This document shows, in pieces, positions 33,214 through 39,504 of a stretch of 39,504 bases of DNA. Origin of the DNA: Bifidobacterium breve. Its GTDB lineage: Bacteria; Actinomycetota; Thermoleophilia; Miltoncostaeales; Miltoncostaeaceae. The stretch's first letter is position 1. The number at the start of each line of letters is the position of its first letter. The notes under the pieces were generated by a model. That model was not told where the DNA came from. It ran no database searches and was given only the letters and a program-made list of their open reading frames with translations. The DNA is taken from positions 1 to 39,504 of the forward strand of contig CAMAVU010000009.1 of the NCBI GenBank assembly GCA_945861935.1. The letters are read 5' to 3'. The position numbers and the translations under genes are program-made.

Positions 33214-33429
33214 TTCGATCACTGAGCACCCGGCCAGATCCATCCGTGCGAGCACGCCGCACAGCACACGCGCGCTCGGCCACACCTCGGCCCAGTAGGG
33301 CAGGCGCTCGTCGTGGGCGAACTCCTGCTCGTCGATGAGGTCCTCGGCCGATGGGGGGCGCCGGATGCGCAGGATCAGGTCCCCGGCGGGGACGTCCTCC
33401 CAGATTGTGCGGGGGTCATCGGGCTGCAC
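32746..33429 (-). CDS. SAM-dependent methyltransferase (METTL21/methyltransf_16-like)
   Basis: A class I methyltransferase. Motif I is VIELGAGIGTGAMVAATRGA. The family start LPYWAEVWPSARVL precedes it, and ATDWYPEAVGFARWN and the post-motif DLIVGADILYE follow. The layout resembles the lysine methyltransferase group (METTL21/ETF-beta KMT), so a protein target is likely but unproven. 227 residues ending in a His/Pro-rich tail. GTG 33429 has TACGCT 8 bases upstream. It is divergent from the acidic protein gene. Confidence 0.85.
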   Translation of the reverse strand: MQPDDPRTIWEDVPAGDLILRIRRPPSAEDLIDEQEFAHDERLPYWAEVWPSARVLCGVLARMDLAGCSVIELGAGIGTGAMVAATRGATALATDWYPEAVGFARWNARNLGLHMDAEVMDWRDPPPAVLDRAPFDLIVGADILYEGRNGVALGALIPALCGPATRVIIADPRRPDARPFVDAMQRAGWTHRRDDLPVPGRIDETGPIVHVHSFTPPPGHHHKPVVI

Positions 33430-33437
33430 GGCGGCAC

Positions 33438-33443
33438 AGCGTA
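33438..33443 (-). promoter_or_regulatory. -10 box of the methyltransferase gene
   Basis: TACGCT lies 8 bases before GTG 33429 on the minus strand. Confidence 0.4.
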
Positions 33444-33460
33444 ATCGCCAGCCGGGGCGC

Positions 33461-33466
33461 TATAGT
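33461..33466 (+). promoter_or_regulatory. -10 box of the acidic protein gene
   Basis: TATAGT, the best -10 in the window, lies 36 bases before ATG 33503. Unlike most boxes here it leaves room for a leader with a ribosome binding site (GGGAG at 33489-33493). Confidence 0.5.
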
Positions 33467-33502
33467 CCCCGGCCGTTCGGACCCCGATGGGAGATTTCCA
33501 AC

Positions 33503-33907
33503 ATGAGCGACGAGACCGTGCAGGAGGCCGCTGAGGCTGTCGACGAGGCCCCGGAGGCCGAGGCCGGCGTGGCCGTCGACGAGGCCCCTGCCGAGGGCGC
33601 ACCGGAGGATGAGTTGGATGCCGTGGAGCCCGCTGGGGACGATGACGCACCCGAGCCCGTTGCAGACGCCGAGGCCGACGAGGCCATCGCTGGTCCGCGG
33701 GCGCGTGAGGGCCTTGCCACCCTCTACCTGTGCGAGCGCGGGCACCGCACGCTGGCAGTCTGGAGTGAGCCGCCGGCCGTATGCCACGCAGCGATCTCGA
33801 GGCGGCAGGAGTGCGGCCGTCCCGTGTACCACTCCACCGAACTCCCGGAGCAGGTCCAGAAGGCCCTGAACCCGCTGAAGGCGTCGAGGAAGTCCCGGAA
33901 GGGCTGA
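33503..33907 (+). CDS. acidic protein with Cys/His-rich C-terminus, 134 residues
   Basis: No family is recognised. Residues 1 to about 70 are almost only Ala, Glu, Asp, Pro, Val and Gly, with internal repeats (VDEAPEAEAG, VDEAPAEGAP), so very likely disordered and strongly negative. From about residue 72 a compact part begins: LYLCERGHRTLAVW, VCHAAISRRQECGRPVYHS, able to form a zinc site from C..H and C..C residues. The tail is Lys/Arg/Ser-rich (KASRKSRKG). I chose ATG 33503 for its GGGAG ribosome binding site. The gene stops 4 bases before the convergent pepF stop. Confidence 0.72.
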   Translation: MSDETVQEAAEAVDEAPEAEAGVAVDEAPAEGAPEDELDAVEPAGDDDAPEPVADAEADEAIAGPRAREGLATLYLCERGHRTLAVWSEPPAVCHAAISRRQECGRPVYHSTELPEQVQKALNPLKASRKSRKG

Positions 33908-33911
33908 GCCC

Positions 33912-35705
33912 TTACGCCGAGGTCATCTCCTCGGCGCGCTTGACCATCGTCTGCATCTCCCGGAATCCGGCGTCCCAGCAGCCGGGATCGGTGAGGTCCA
34001 CCCCCAGCGGACGGAGCAGGTCGGCCGGCGCGGCCGATCCGCCGGCCGACAGGAACTCGAGGTATGCCGGGATGAACGCGGCGCCGTCCTCGCGGAAGCG
34101 GGAGTAGAGCGCGAGGGTCACCAGGTGCGCGAACACGTAGGCATACGTGTAGAAGCGGGTTGAGATGAAGTGGGGGATGTACGACCACCCCAGGCCGTAG
34201 CCGTCGGGCATCTCCACGGCATCGCCGTAATAGGCCGCGTTCTGCGTGATCCATGCCGCAGAGAGACGCTCGTCGGTGAGGGTGGTGCCGTCCCTGCGCA
34301 TCCGGTAGGCGTCCTGTTCATACCGCGCGAGCACCGTCTGGCGGAAGACGGTCGCGAACGATCCCTCCACCCGTTCGCACACCAGCGCGGTGCGAGTGGC
34401 CGCATCCTGCTCGGTTGACATGAGGTGATCGAACGCGATCAGTTCGGCGAAGGTGGATGGCACCTCGGCGAGTGCGAGACCCGTGTGGAACGACAGCGCA
34501 GTCTGTCGCTCGGCCGACAGCGTGAAGTGCATGCCGTGTCCGAGTTCGTGGGCAAGCGTCATCACGTCGTCCATGCGGTCGGTGTAGTTCATCAGCACGA
34601 ACGGCCGCGCATCCTGGGCCACCGAGGCGCAGAACGCACCACCGCGCTTGCCCGTGCGCGGCTGGGCGTCGATGCGGGCCTCAGCGAAGAACCCCTCGGC
34701 GATGTCCCCGATGCGCGGAGAGAAGGCGCGGAATGACGCGCTGATGATGCCCCGGGCCTCGGGGAACAGCACCTGACGGGCCTCCCCGAGCGGGGCGTAC
34801 TGGTCGGCGAGATGAAGGCGGTCGAGGCCCATGAGCGCGGCCTTCACGCGGAACCAGCGCTGCGCCAGGCCGTAGTGGCGCTCGACGGCACCCATCATCG
34901 CCTCGATCGCGGCGCCCGGTACTTCGTTCCGCAGGTGGGTCGGGTCCATGGGGTCGTCGTAGGCCCGCAGCTGGTCCATGGCCAGTCGGTCGCCCACCAG
35001 GGTGTCGTAGCAGTGGGCGAGGGTGGGTGCATGGGGGGAGAGGGCCCCGTACAGCGCGTCGAGCGCACCGAAGCGGGTGTCGCGGTCGGGGCTGCGCACG
35101 CAGGCGAGCAGCCGGTCGATGGTGTGCGGCTCCACGCCGTCGCCAGAGTCGAACCCGGCCTCGAGGGTGGAGGTGATGCGTCCGAAGAGCGTCTGCCACG
35201 CGCTCGTGGCGGCCGGGCTGCGCTCCGCCAGCATGCGCTCCTCGGGCTCGGTGAGGGTGTGCGTGCGGAAGCGACGCTCCGAGATCAGGTGGTGGCGGTC
35301 GGCTGCGACCTCGGGTGAGTCGGCGAGCCTCGCCGCCTCCTCCTCGTCCATCTCCAGCCACTCGAGTTCGAAGAACCGCAGCGCATTGGATGCCTCCACC
35401 ATCGAGCGATCCAGCAGCGCATTCAGGTCCTGATTCCCGGCATCGGTCACGTCAACCGATTCGCGCAGCGAGGCATACGAGTGCAGGCGACCCAGGACGT
35501 TGTCGATGCGGGCCATCTCCGCCAGCGCGGCGGCCAACGTGGCCCCATCCATGGTGGCGACAGTACCGCGATAGCGGGCCTCGAAGGCCCGGCAGTCCAC
35601 GAGCGCGGTGGCGAGGTGTTCGCGGCATTCGTCAGCGGATGCGCACAGGGAGGAGAGGTCCCAGAGGATCCCCTCGGCGCGGGGGGCGGAATCGGTGGTT
35701 GTCAT
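33912..35705 (-). CDS. pepF: oligoendopeptidase F (M3 family)
   Basis: A cytoplasmic zinc peptidase that degrades short peptides. The zinc site HELGH is at 386-390 (TLAHELGHGMHF), with the third ligand Glu in ALAEVPSTF (Glu414). The C-terminal GYGLGWSYIPHFISTRFYTY segment is a family mark. 597 residues is normal. ATG 35705 has TAGCGT 7 bases upstream, and that box includes the TAG stop of the upstream PHP gene; the two genes may also share a transcript. Confidence 0.93.
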   Translation of the reverse strand: MTTTDSAPRAEGILWDLSSLCASADECREHLATALVDCRAFEARYRGTVATMDGATLAAALAEMARIDNVLGRLHSYASLRESVDVTDAGNQDLNALLDRSMVEASNALRFFELEWLEMDEEEAARLADSPEVAADRHHLISERRFRTHTLTEPEERMLAERSPAATSAWQTLFGRITSTLEAGFDSGDGVEPHTIDRLLACVRSPDRDTRFGALDALYGALSPHAPTLAHCYDTLVGDRLAMDQLRAYDDPMDPTHLRNEVPGAAIEAMMGAVERHYGLAQRWFRVKAALMGLDRLHLADQYAPLGEARQVLFPEARGIISASFRAFSPRIGDIAEGFFAEARIDAQPRTGKRGGAFCASVAQDARPFVLMNYTDRMDDVMTLAHELGHGMHFTLSAERQTALSFHTGLALAEVPSTFAELIAFDHLMSTEQDAATRTALVCERVEGSFATVFRQTVLARYEQDAYRMRRDGTTLTDERLSAAWITQNAAYYGDAVEMPDGYGLGWSYIPHFISTRFYTYAYVFAHLVTLALYSRFREDGAAFIPAYLEFLSAGGSAAPADLLRPLGVDLTDPGCWDAGFREMQTMVKRAEEMTSA

Positions 35706-35712
35706 GCGGGCG

Positions 35713-35718
35713 ACGCTA
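35713..35718 (-). promoter_or_regulatory. -10 box of pepF overlapping the PHP stop codon
   Basis: TAGCGT lies 7 bases before ATG 35705; its TAG is the stop of the PHP gene. Confidence 0.45.
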
Positions 35719-36552
35719 CCCGAGTGCCCGAGCGAGAAGGCGGTCCACGGTGTCATCCGGCAGCGGCGGGTCCCCCGTGGCTCCGGGGTGGTGGGGGCTG
35801 GACGGGCGGTGGTAGTCCGATCCGCCCGATGGGATGAGCCCATAGGTGCGGGCGAGGGCCCCGTAGCCCGCGAACTGGTCGGGTGTGTGCTCGGGCCGGT
35901 GGACCTCGATTCCGATGAGGCCGGCGCGGGCCAGGCGGCCGACGAAGGGACTGAGGTGCGCCGCGTCCAGCCCCAGGGTGGAGGGGTGGGCCAGTACCGG
36001 GGCCCCGCCGGACTCGGCCACCAGCGCCACCCCGTCCTCCACGTCGAGGCCCTCCGAGCGAACATACGCCGGTCGGCCCTCGGCCAGGTAGAGGTCGAAT
36101 GCCTCCTTCCGGGTGTCCACGTGCCCGGCGCGGATCAGCGCCTCAGCGATGTGCGGACGGCCCAGCACGGCACCGGACGCCTCGTCCACCAGATCGTTCC
36201 AGTCGATGGTCACGCCCAGCCCGTTCAGCCGGTCCACCATCTCCCGTGCCCGGAGAATGCGTGTCGCGCGCAGCCCGGCGAGCATCCCGAGCAGCGGATC
36301 CGGCGACGGCTCTGCGAAGTAGCCGAGCAGGTGCATGCTCCCGTGCGGCACCTTGATCGACAGCTCCACGCCGGGGACCACGCGGATGCCTGCGGCTCGT
36401 CCCGCATCCGCGGCTTCGGCAACTCCCGCCATGGTGTCGTGGTCGGTGATGGCCAGCACGTCCACGCCCAGATGACCTGCGTACTGCACGAGATCGGCCG
36501 GGTCGTGCGAGCCGTCCGACCGGTTGGTATGTGCGTGCAGGTCGTGTGCCAT
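35716..36552 (-). CDS. PHP-domain phosphoesterase (RNase AM/TrpH-like)
   Basis: The polymerase-and-histidinol-phosphatase fold uses a three-metal site, visible as DLHAHTNRSDG (4-14), ITDHDT, VPGVELS, GRPHIAEAL, VLAHPSTLG and SGGSDYH. The 278-residue length and the insert with GRPHIA match the YciV/RNase AM group, which trims 5' ends of RNA and hydrolyses 3',5'-nucleoside bisphosphates such as pAp. ATG 36552. It is divergent from the SUI1 gene, with overlapping -10 boxes. Confidence 0.88.
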   Translation of the reverse strand: MAHDLHAHTNRSDGSHDPADLVQYAGHLGVDVLAITDHDTMAGVAEAADAGRAAGIRVVPGVELSIKVPHGSMHLLGYFAEPSPDPLLGMLAGLRATRILRAREMVDRLNGLGVTIDWNDLVDEASGAVLGRPHIAEALIRAGHVDTRKEAFDLYLAEGRPAYVRSEGLDVEDGVALVAESGGAPVLAHPSTLGLDAAHLSPFVGRLARAGLIGIEVHRPEHTPDQFAGYGALARTYGLIPSGGSDYHRPSSPHHPGATGDPPLPDDTVDRLLARALG

Positions 36553-36561
36553 GGGCGCGCG

Positions 36562-36571
36562 ACGCTACCAT
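36562..36571. promoter_or_regulatory. overlapping divergent -10 boxes (PHP and SUI1 genes)
   Basis: ACGCTACCAT. On the minus strand TAGCGT (36567-36562) lies 9 bases before the PHP ATG; on the plus strand TACCAT (36566-36571) lies 10 bases before the SUI1 ATG. The two overlap by 2 bases. Confidence 0.4.
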
Positions 36572-36581
36572 CGGCTCCGGC

Positions 36582-36926
36582 ATGGGACGTATCCGACGGG
36601 ACCCGGGCGGGAACGCCCAGGCGGTGTACTCGACCGAGTCCGGGCGCATCGCCAGAGCGGTGCCCGTCGCGCCCACGGCGGGAGCGGGTGGCCCGGACGG
36701 GATCGTGCGCGTGTCGCGCACGCGGGCTGGGCGCCGGGGCAAGACCGTCACCCTCATCACGGGGATCCCGGCGTCCGAGGTGGCCGATATGGCCCGCGAT
36801 CTGAAGCGCCTGTGCGGGTCGGGCGGGTCGGTGAAGGACGGGGTCGTCGAGGTGCAGGGTGACCACCGCGATCAGGTGGCCGCGCACCTGCGGGACCGCT
36901 ACCGGGTGGTTCTGGCGGGCGGTTAG
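36582..36926 (+). CDS. eIF1/SUI1-family translation factor (YciH-like)
   Basis: A bacterial homologue of eukaryotic initiation factor eIF1, which senses start-codon pairing; E. coli YciH has weak eIF1-like activity on 30S complexes. The domain runs from about GIVRVSRTRAGRRGKTVTLI to LKRLCGSGGSVKDGVVEVQG and DHRDQVAAHL. 114 residues, with an N-terminal arm. ATG 36582 is chosen over an upstream in-frame start lying in the PHP gene. Confidence 0.9.
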   Translation: MGRIRRDPGGNAQAVYSTESGRIARAVPVAPTAGAGGPDGIVRVSRTRAGRRGKTVTLITGIPASEVADMARDLKRLCGSGGSVKDGVVEVQGDHRDQVAAHLRDRYRVVLAGG

Positions 36927-36948
36927 CGGGGGCTGGCCGGGGGACCCA

Positions 36949-38496
36949 CTAGGCGCGCTCGATCGCGAGGTGGCGACCGGTGGCGCGCTGGAACACGCCT
37001 GCCTCCTGCCCGGCCGACCACATCGCCACCTCCACGTCGCCTTCGGCGCGGATCCACAGCGTCACCTGATCGCCGTCCACGGCGGTGTCGATGCCGGTGA
37101 CCGCACGTGCCCGACCGACCTCGAGCTGTTCGGCGATGCGGAGGAACGATGCGAGGCGCAGGATCCGCTCGTCGTCGCGTGTCCTCAGCACCGCGCCCAG
37201 CACCCCCGGTGGCTGGATGGATTTCCGGTGCCCGCGCACGATCTGGGCGATGATCACGATCTCACGGTGACTGAAGCCCGCGAGGCCGGCGTTCAGCACG
37301 AGGTAGTGCCCGTGCCGGTGGTGGTCGTGGTAGTCGACGAGGGTTCCGATGTCGTGCAGGAGTGCCGCGGAATGAAGCCACTCGCGCTCGCGCGGGTCGC
37401 CGTCGTGCAGTCCCAGGCGTGCGAGCCCGTCGAAAATCGCGAGCGCGAGCAGGGAGACGTGCTCGCAGTGCGGCCGGTCGTACCCATACACCTCGGCCAG
37501 ATCGCGCACGCTGGTGGTGCGCACATCGGTGACCAATGGGGGGTCGGCCGGGGAGAGGAAGGCCTCCCAGAACACGCCCCAGCGGAGGCCCTCGGCACAC
37601 ACCTCCACGCGGTCCACGCCGGCCGCCTGCATGAGGCTGTCGAGCACCACGGCACCCGCCAACATGATGTCGGCACGATCCGTCCGGAGGCCCGGCAGCC
37701 GCTTCCGCTCGCGGCGCGGGTGTGAGGCCATGCGCTCCACCTGCTCGTCCACGGCGTCCCGCGAGAGCACGTACCCGTGTACCGCGCCCAGCGGGTAGCC
37801 CGACGCTCTCTGGGCCATCGCCGCGAGGGTGCGCACCGCACCCCCCATCGCGACCAAGCGCTCCGCCCCGGCGATCCAGGGATCGTCGTGGAAGACGTCG
37901 AGCGCGTGCCGCCTGAGGGCCCTCACGTCCTCCCGTGAGGCGATCTCACCCGGCATGAAGGCATCGGTCATCCGGACGGCCCCGAGGGGCTGGCTCATGG
38001 AACGGGAGAGCAGCCGGTCCTCCACCCGGCCGACCTGGATGCTGCCGCCTCCCAGTTCGGCCACGAGCCCATCGGTGAGGGTGGTTCCGTTCACCGCGCC
38101 GAGGTATCCGTAGCGGGCCTCCTCATCGCCCGACACCACCCGTGCGGGCAGTCCGGTGGCGATGATCGCCTGAAGGACGTCGTCCCCGTTGGGCGCATCG
38201 CGGATGGCGCTGGTCGCGACAGCGCGTACCTCGTCGATTTCCGACCCCTGGCAGAAGCCGACGAACAGCCGGGCCACGCGCGCGGCCCGGGCGATGGCCT
38301 CGGGCGCGATCGGGGCCCCGGGCGGGGTGCCCTCGGTCAGGCGCACGACCTCACGCACCTCGTCGGCCAGCCGGAAGGGGCCACCCGGCCAGTACTGGAA
38401 CACCTCGAGACGGAACGTGTTCGAGCCCAGATCGACCACTGCAAGGCGACGCTCGCGGTCCGCGTCGTCGCTCGCGCGCGATACCCTAGAACCCAT
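36949..38496 (-). CDS. Ppx/GppA phosphatase with C-terminal HD domain
   Basis: An exopolyphosphatase or pppGpp phosphohydrolase of the ASKHA fold. VVDLGSNTFRLEVF is the phosphate loop; VAELGGGSIQVGRVE and RLVAMGGAVRTLAAMA follow. The C-terminal half has an HD domain (WLHSAALLHDIGTLVDYHDH ... GFSHREIVIIAQIVRGHRK). 515 residues, the long two-domain form. The ATG at 38496 overlaps the divergent hydrolase ATG at 38495 by two bases; a GTG at 38439 is a shorter option that would begin inside the first strand. Polyphosphate versus pppGpp preference cannot be read from sequence. Confidence 0.88.
   Translation of the reverse strand: MGSRVSRASDDADRERRLAVVDLGSNTFRLEVFQYWPGGPFRLADEVREVVRLTEGTPPGAPIAPEAIARAARVARLFVGFCQGSEIDEVRAVATSAIRDAPNGDDVLQAIIATGLPARVVSGDEEARYGYLGAVNGTTLTDGLVAELGGGSIQVGRVEDRLLSRSMSQPLGAVRMTDAFMPGEIASREDVRALRRHALDVFHDDPWIAGAERLVAMGGAVRTLAAMAQRASGYPLGAVHGYVLSRDAVDEQVERMASHPRRERKRLPGLRTDRADIMLAGAVVLDSLMQAAGVDRVEVCAEGLRWGVFWEAFLSPADPPLVTDVRTTSVRDLAEVYGYDRPHCEHVSLLALAIFDGLARLGLHDGDPREREWLHSAALLHDIGTLVDYHDHHRHGHYLVLNAGLAGFSHREIVIIAQIVRGHRKSIQPPGVLGAVLRTRDDERILRLASFLRIAEQLEVGRARAVTGIDTAVDGDQVTLWIRAEGDVEVAMWSAGQEAGVFQRATGRHLAIERA
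38482..38487 (+). promoter_or_regulatory. -10 box of the SpoT-like hydrolase
   Basis: TACCCT lies 7 bases before ATG 38495. It sits inside the first codons of the divergent Ppx/GppA gene. Confidence 0.5.
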
Positions 38497-39205
38497 GGTG
38501 ACCGGTCCGCTCGAACCCCCGTCCGTCGGTGAGTCGGGGGAGGCGTTGGCGCCGATCGCCCCCCGTCACCTCGCCTGGCCCGAGCACTTCGACACCACCG
38601 ACGACGTCGAGGCAGCGTGGCACCGCGCGCTCGCCACCCTGCCGACGACCGACCGGGCTGCGCTCATGGATGCCGACGCCTTCGGCCGCGAGCGGCACCA
38701 CGGGCAGATGCGGCGCGGAAGCGACACCCCCTACTGGGTGCACCCCGTGCGGGTGGCCATGGGCATCATGCAGTGGGGGATTCACGACCGCGAAGTGCTG
38801 GTGGGCGCCCTGCTCCACGACGTGGTGGAGGACACCATCACGACCCCCGGGGAGATCCGTCAGGCAGTCGGTGCCCGGGTCGAGGGCCTCGTCGTGTGGC
38901 TGACGGCACCCGACGCCGCGGGCGGGGCCGTGCGGGACTACTACCGCCGCCTCCTCGCTGAGGGCCCCCCGGATGCGCACCTCGTGAAGATCGCAGACCG
39001 CTCGGACAACCTGCGGAGCATCCAGGCACTCGTCATGCGGACGGGGGACGAGCACCGGCGGTGGGCGGCTGCATACCTCAGCCGCACCCAGTGGCAGGTG
39101 ATCCCGCTCGTCAGAGCGGCCCCGTCCCCGGCGCGGGTCGCTCTGGTCACCGCCATGGCGGATCTGGCGCCCCTCATCGCCCCCGGCGGCTTCACCGAGT
39201 CCTAA
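38495..39205 (+). CDS. SpoT-like HD hydrolase (small alarmone hydrolase)
   Basis: Only the hydrolase half of a RelA/SpoT protein is present; 236 residues with no synthetase or TGS domain. HD features are AFGRERHHGQMRRGSDTPYWVHPVRV, given as GQMRRGSDTPYWVHP, then GALLHDVVEDTITTP and HLVKIADRSDNLRSIQ. Family members remove the 3'-pyrophosphate from (p)ppGpp, with MESH1-like versions also acting on NADPH. The position next to a Ppx/GppA enzyme, which converts pppGpp to ppGpp, points to alarmone turnover. ATG 38495 is preceded by TACCCT. Confidence 0.85.
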   Translation: MVTGPLEPPSVGESGEALAPIAPRHLAWPEHFDTTDDVEAAWHRALATLPTTDRAALMDADAFGRERHHGQMRRGSDTPYWVHPVRVAMGIMQWGIHDREVLVGALLHDVVEDTITTPGEIRQAVGARVEGLVVWLTAPDAAGGAVRDYYRRLLAEGPPDAHLVKIADRSDNLRSIQALVMRTGDEHRRWAAAYLSRTQWQVIPLVRAAPSPARVALVTAMADLAPLIAPGGFTES

Positions 39206-39238
39206 CACAGCCGCCATACGCGGCCCATTCGGCCACGG

Positions 39239-39271
39239 GTTGGATTCCCTGCAGATGAGGTGGGATCCAAC
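39239..39271. promoter_or_regulatory. inverted repeat upstream of the 57-residue gene
   Basis: GTTGGATTCCC (39239-39249) and GGGATCCAAC (39262-39271) are inverted copies that differ by one extra T. They lie 20 bases before the start codon, as an operator or leader hairpin would. Confidence 0.5.
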
Positions 39272-39290
39272 GCGACCGAAGGAGGACACC

Positions 39291-39464
39291 ATGGGCACCA
39301 TCATTGAAATGCCGCGCAGGGATGTCGTCGATCTGGACCGCGTCGCTGTACTGCTGGACAGGATGGAGTGGAGGCTCGACGAGCCGTGCTCCGTGCCGGG
39401 CTGCTCACACGATGGCGACGCCTGCGGCACGGCCCACGCCAACGTGGTGCTCGTCGCCGCGTAG
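39291..39464 (+). CDS. 57-residue protein with Cys/His cluster
   Basis: I do not recognise a family. The sequence begins MGTIIEMPRRDVVDLDRVAV, has a helix (LLDRMEWRLD), then EPCSVPGCSHDGDACGTAH, in which three Cys and two His lie within 16 residues and could bind zinc or iron, and ends hydrophobic. ATG 39291 follows an ideal AGGAGG at 5 bases. A near-perfect inverted repeat lies upstream, so regulated expression is likely. Confidence 0.7.
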   Translation: MGTIIEMPRRDVVDLDRVAVLLDRMEWRLDEPCSVPGCSHDGDACGTAHANVVLVAA

Positions 39465-39504
39465 TCCGCCCGGGGTCCGGGGAGTGTCGGTATCCGGGGC
39501 AGGG

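Noticed and set aside
33503-33907. RbpA, the RNA polymerase binding protein
   Set aside because: Some Cys/His spacing is similar, but the RbpA core domain and its sigma-contacting helix are missing.
38495-39205. Full-length RelA/SpoT synthetase-hydrolase
   Set aside because: The protein ends after the HD hydrolase region; no synthetase or TGS domain follows.

Overview
The window is a GC-rich (roughly 70 percent by eye) bacterial chromosome segment. It most resembles a deep-branching actinomycetote, perhaps of the class Thermoleophilia. That placement is an inference from a fused PafBC regulator, the futalosine-route enzyme MqnE, many GTG/TTG starts, 4-bp GTGA/ATGA gene junctions, TANNNT -10 boxes sitting directly in front of start codons, and a secreted protein made of 50-residue repeats. 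No ribosomal RNA is present to settle it. One tRNA gene (Asn-GTT) is seen.

Layout. Positions 1-518 hold the N-terminal part of a secreted repeat protein on the minus strand that runs off the window edge. From 912 to 9018 lies a conserved information-processing block: ffh, rpsP, khpA, rimM, trmD, rplS, rnhB, then yraN (inverted), sodA, and the translationally coupled competence/recombination pair comM-dprA. From 9033 to 14326 come a fused PafBC DNA-damage regulator, a divergent lipoprotein nuclease, two unknown proteins, a NUDIX CoA pyrophosphatase and an aldo/keto-reductase-like protein that lacks two catalytic residues. From 14365 to 16919 lie three small minus-strand genes (winged helix, unknown, DUF1802) facing the menaquinone gene mqnE.

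Positions 16920-18627 look accessory: a lower-GC patch with two exported proteins of unknown function, followed by a non-coding stretch carrying two copies of a compound palindrome and short tandem repeats. From 23135 down to 18628 on the minus strand is a tightly overlapping six-gene run: corA, HIT hydrolase, phosphomannomutase, 3Fe-4S ferredoxin, an ABC ATPase with degenerate catalytic motifs, and its permease. trpF-trpB-trpA follow at 23228-25843, with no trpC, D, E or G in view. A divergent unknown gene faces an operon of NodB-type deacetylase, LytR_C membrane protein and isocitrate-lyase/PEP-mutase-family enzyme (26407-29191).

From 29448 to about 32565 are two paralogous secreted proteins in which RCC1 repeats (seven in one, one in the other) interrupt an Ig-like domain. 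The second has lost the stop codon and reads through antisense to tRNA-Asn and a methyltransferase gene. The right end carries a methyltransferase, an acidic protein with a Cys/His-rich tail, oligoendopeptidase F, a PHP phosphoesterase, an eIF1/SUI1 homologue, a Ppx/GppA-HD phosphatase whose start codon overlaps that of a divergent SpoT-like alarmone hydrolase, and a 57-residue Cys-containing protein.

The observations most worth follow-up are the RCC1-in-Ig paralogue pair with its stop loss beside a tRNA, the compound palindromes next to the low-GC exported pair, the degenerate ABC ATPase inside the coupled operon, and the recurring -10-box-to-start-codon spacing that points to widespread leaderless transcription.
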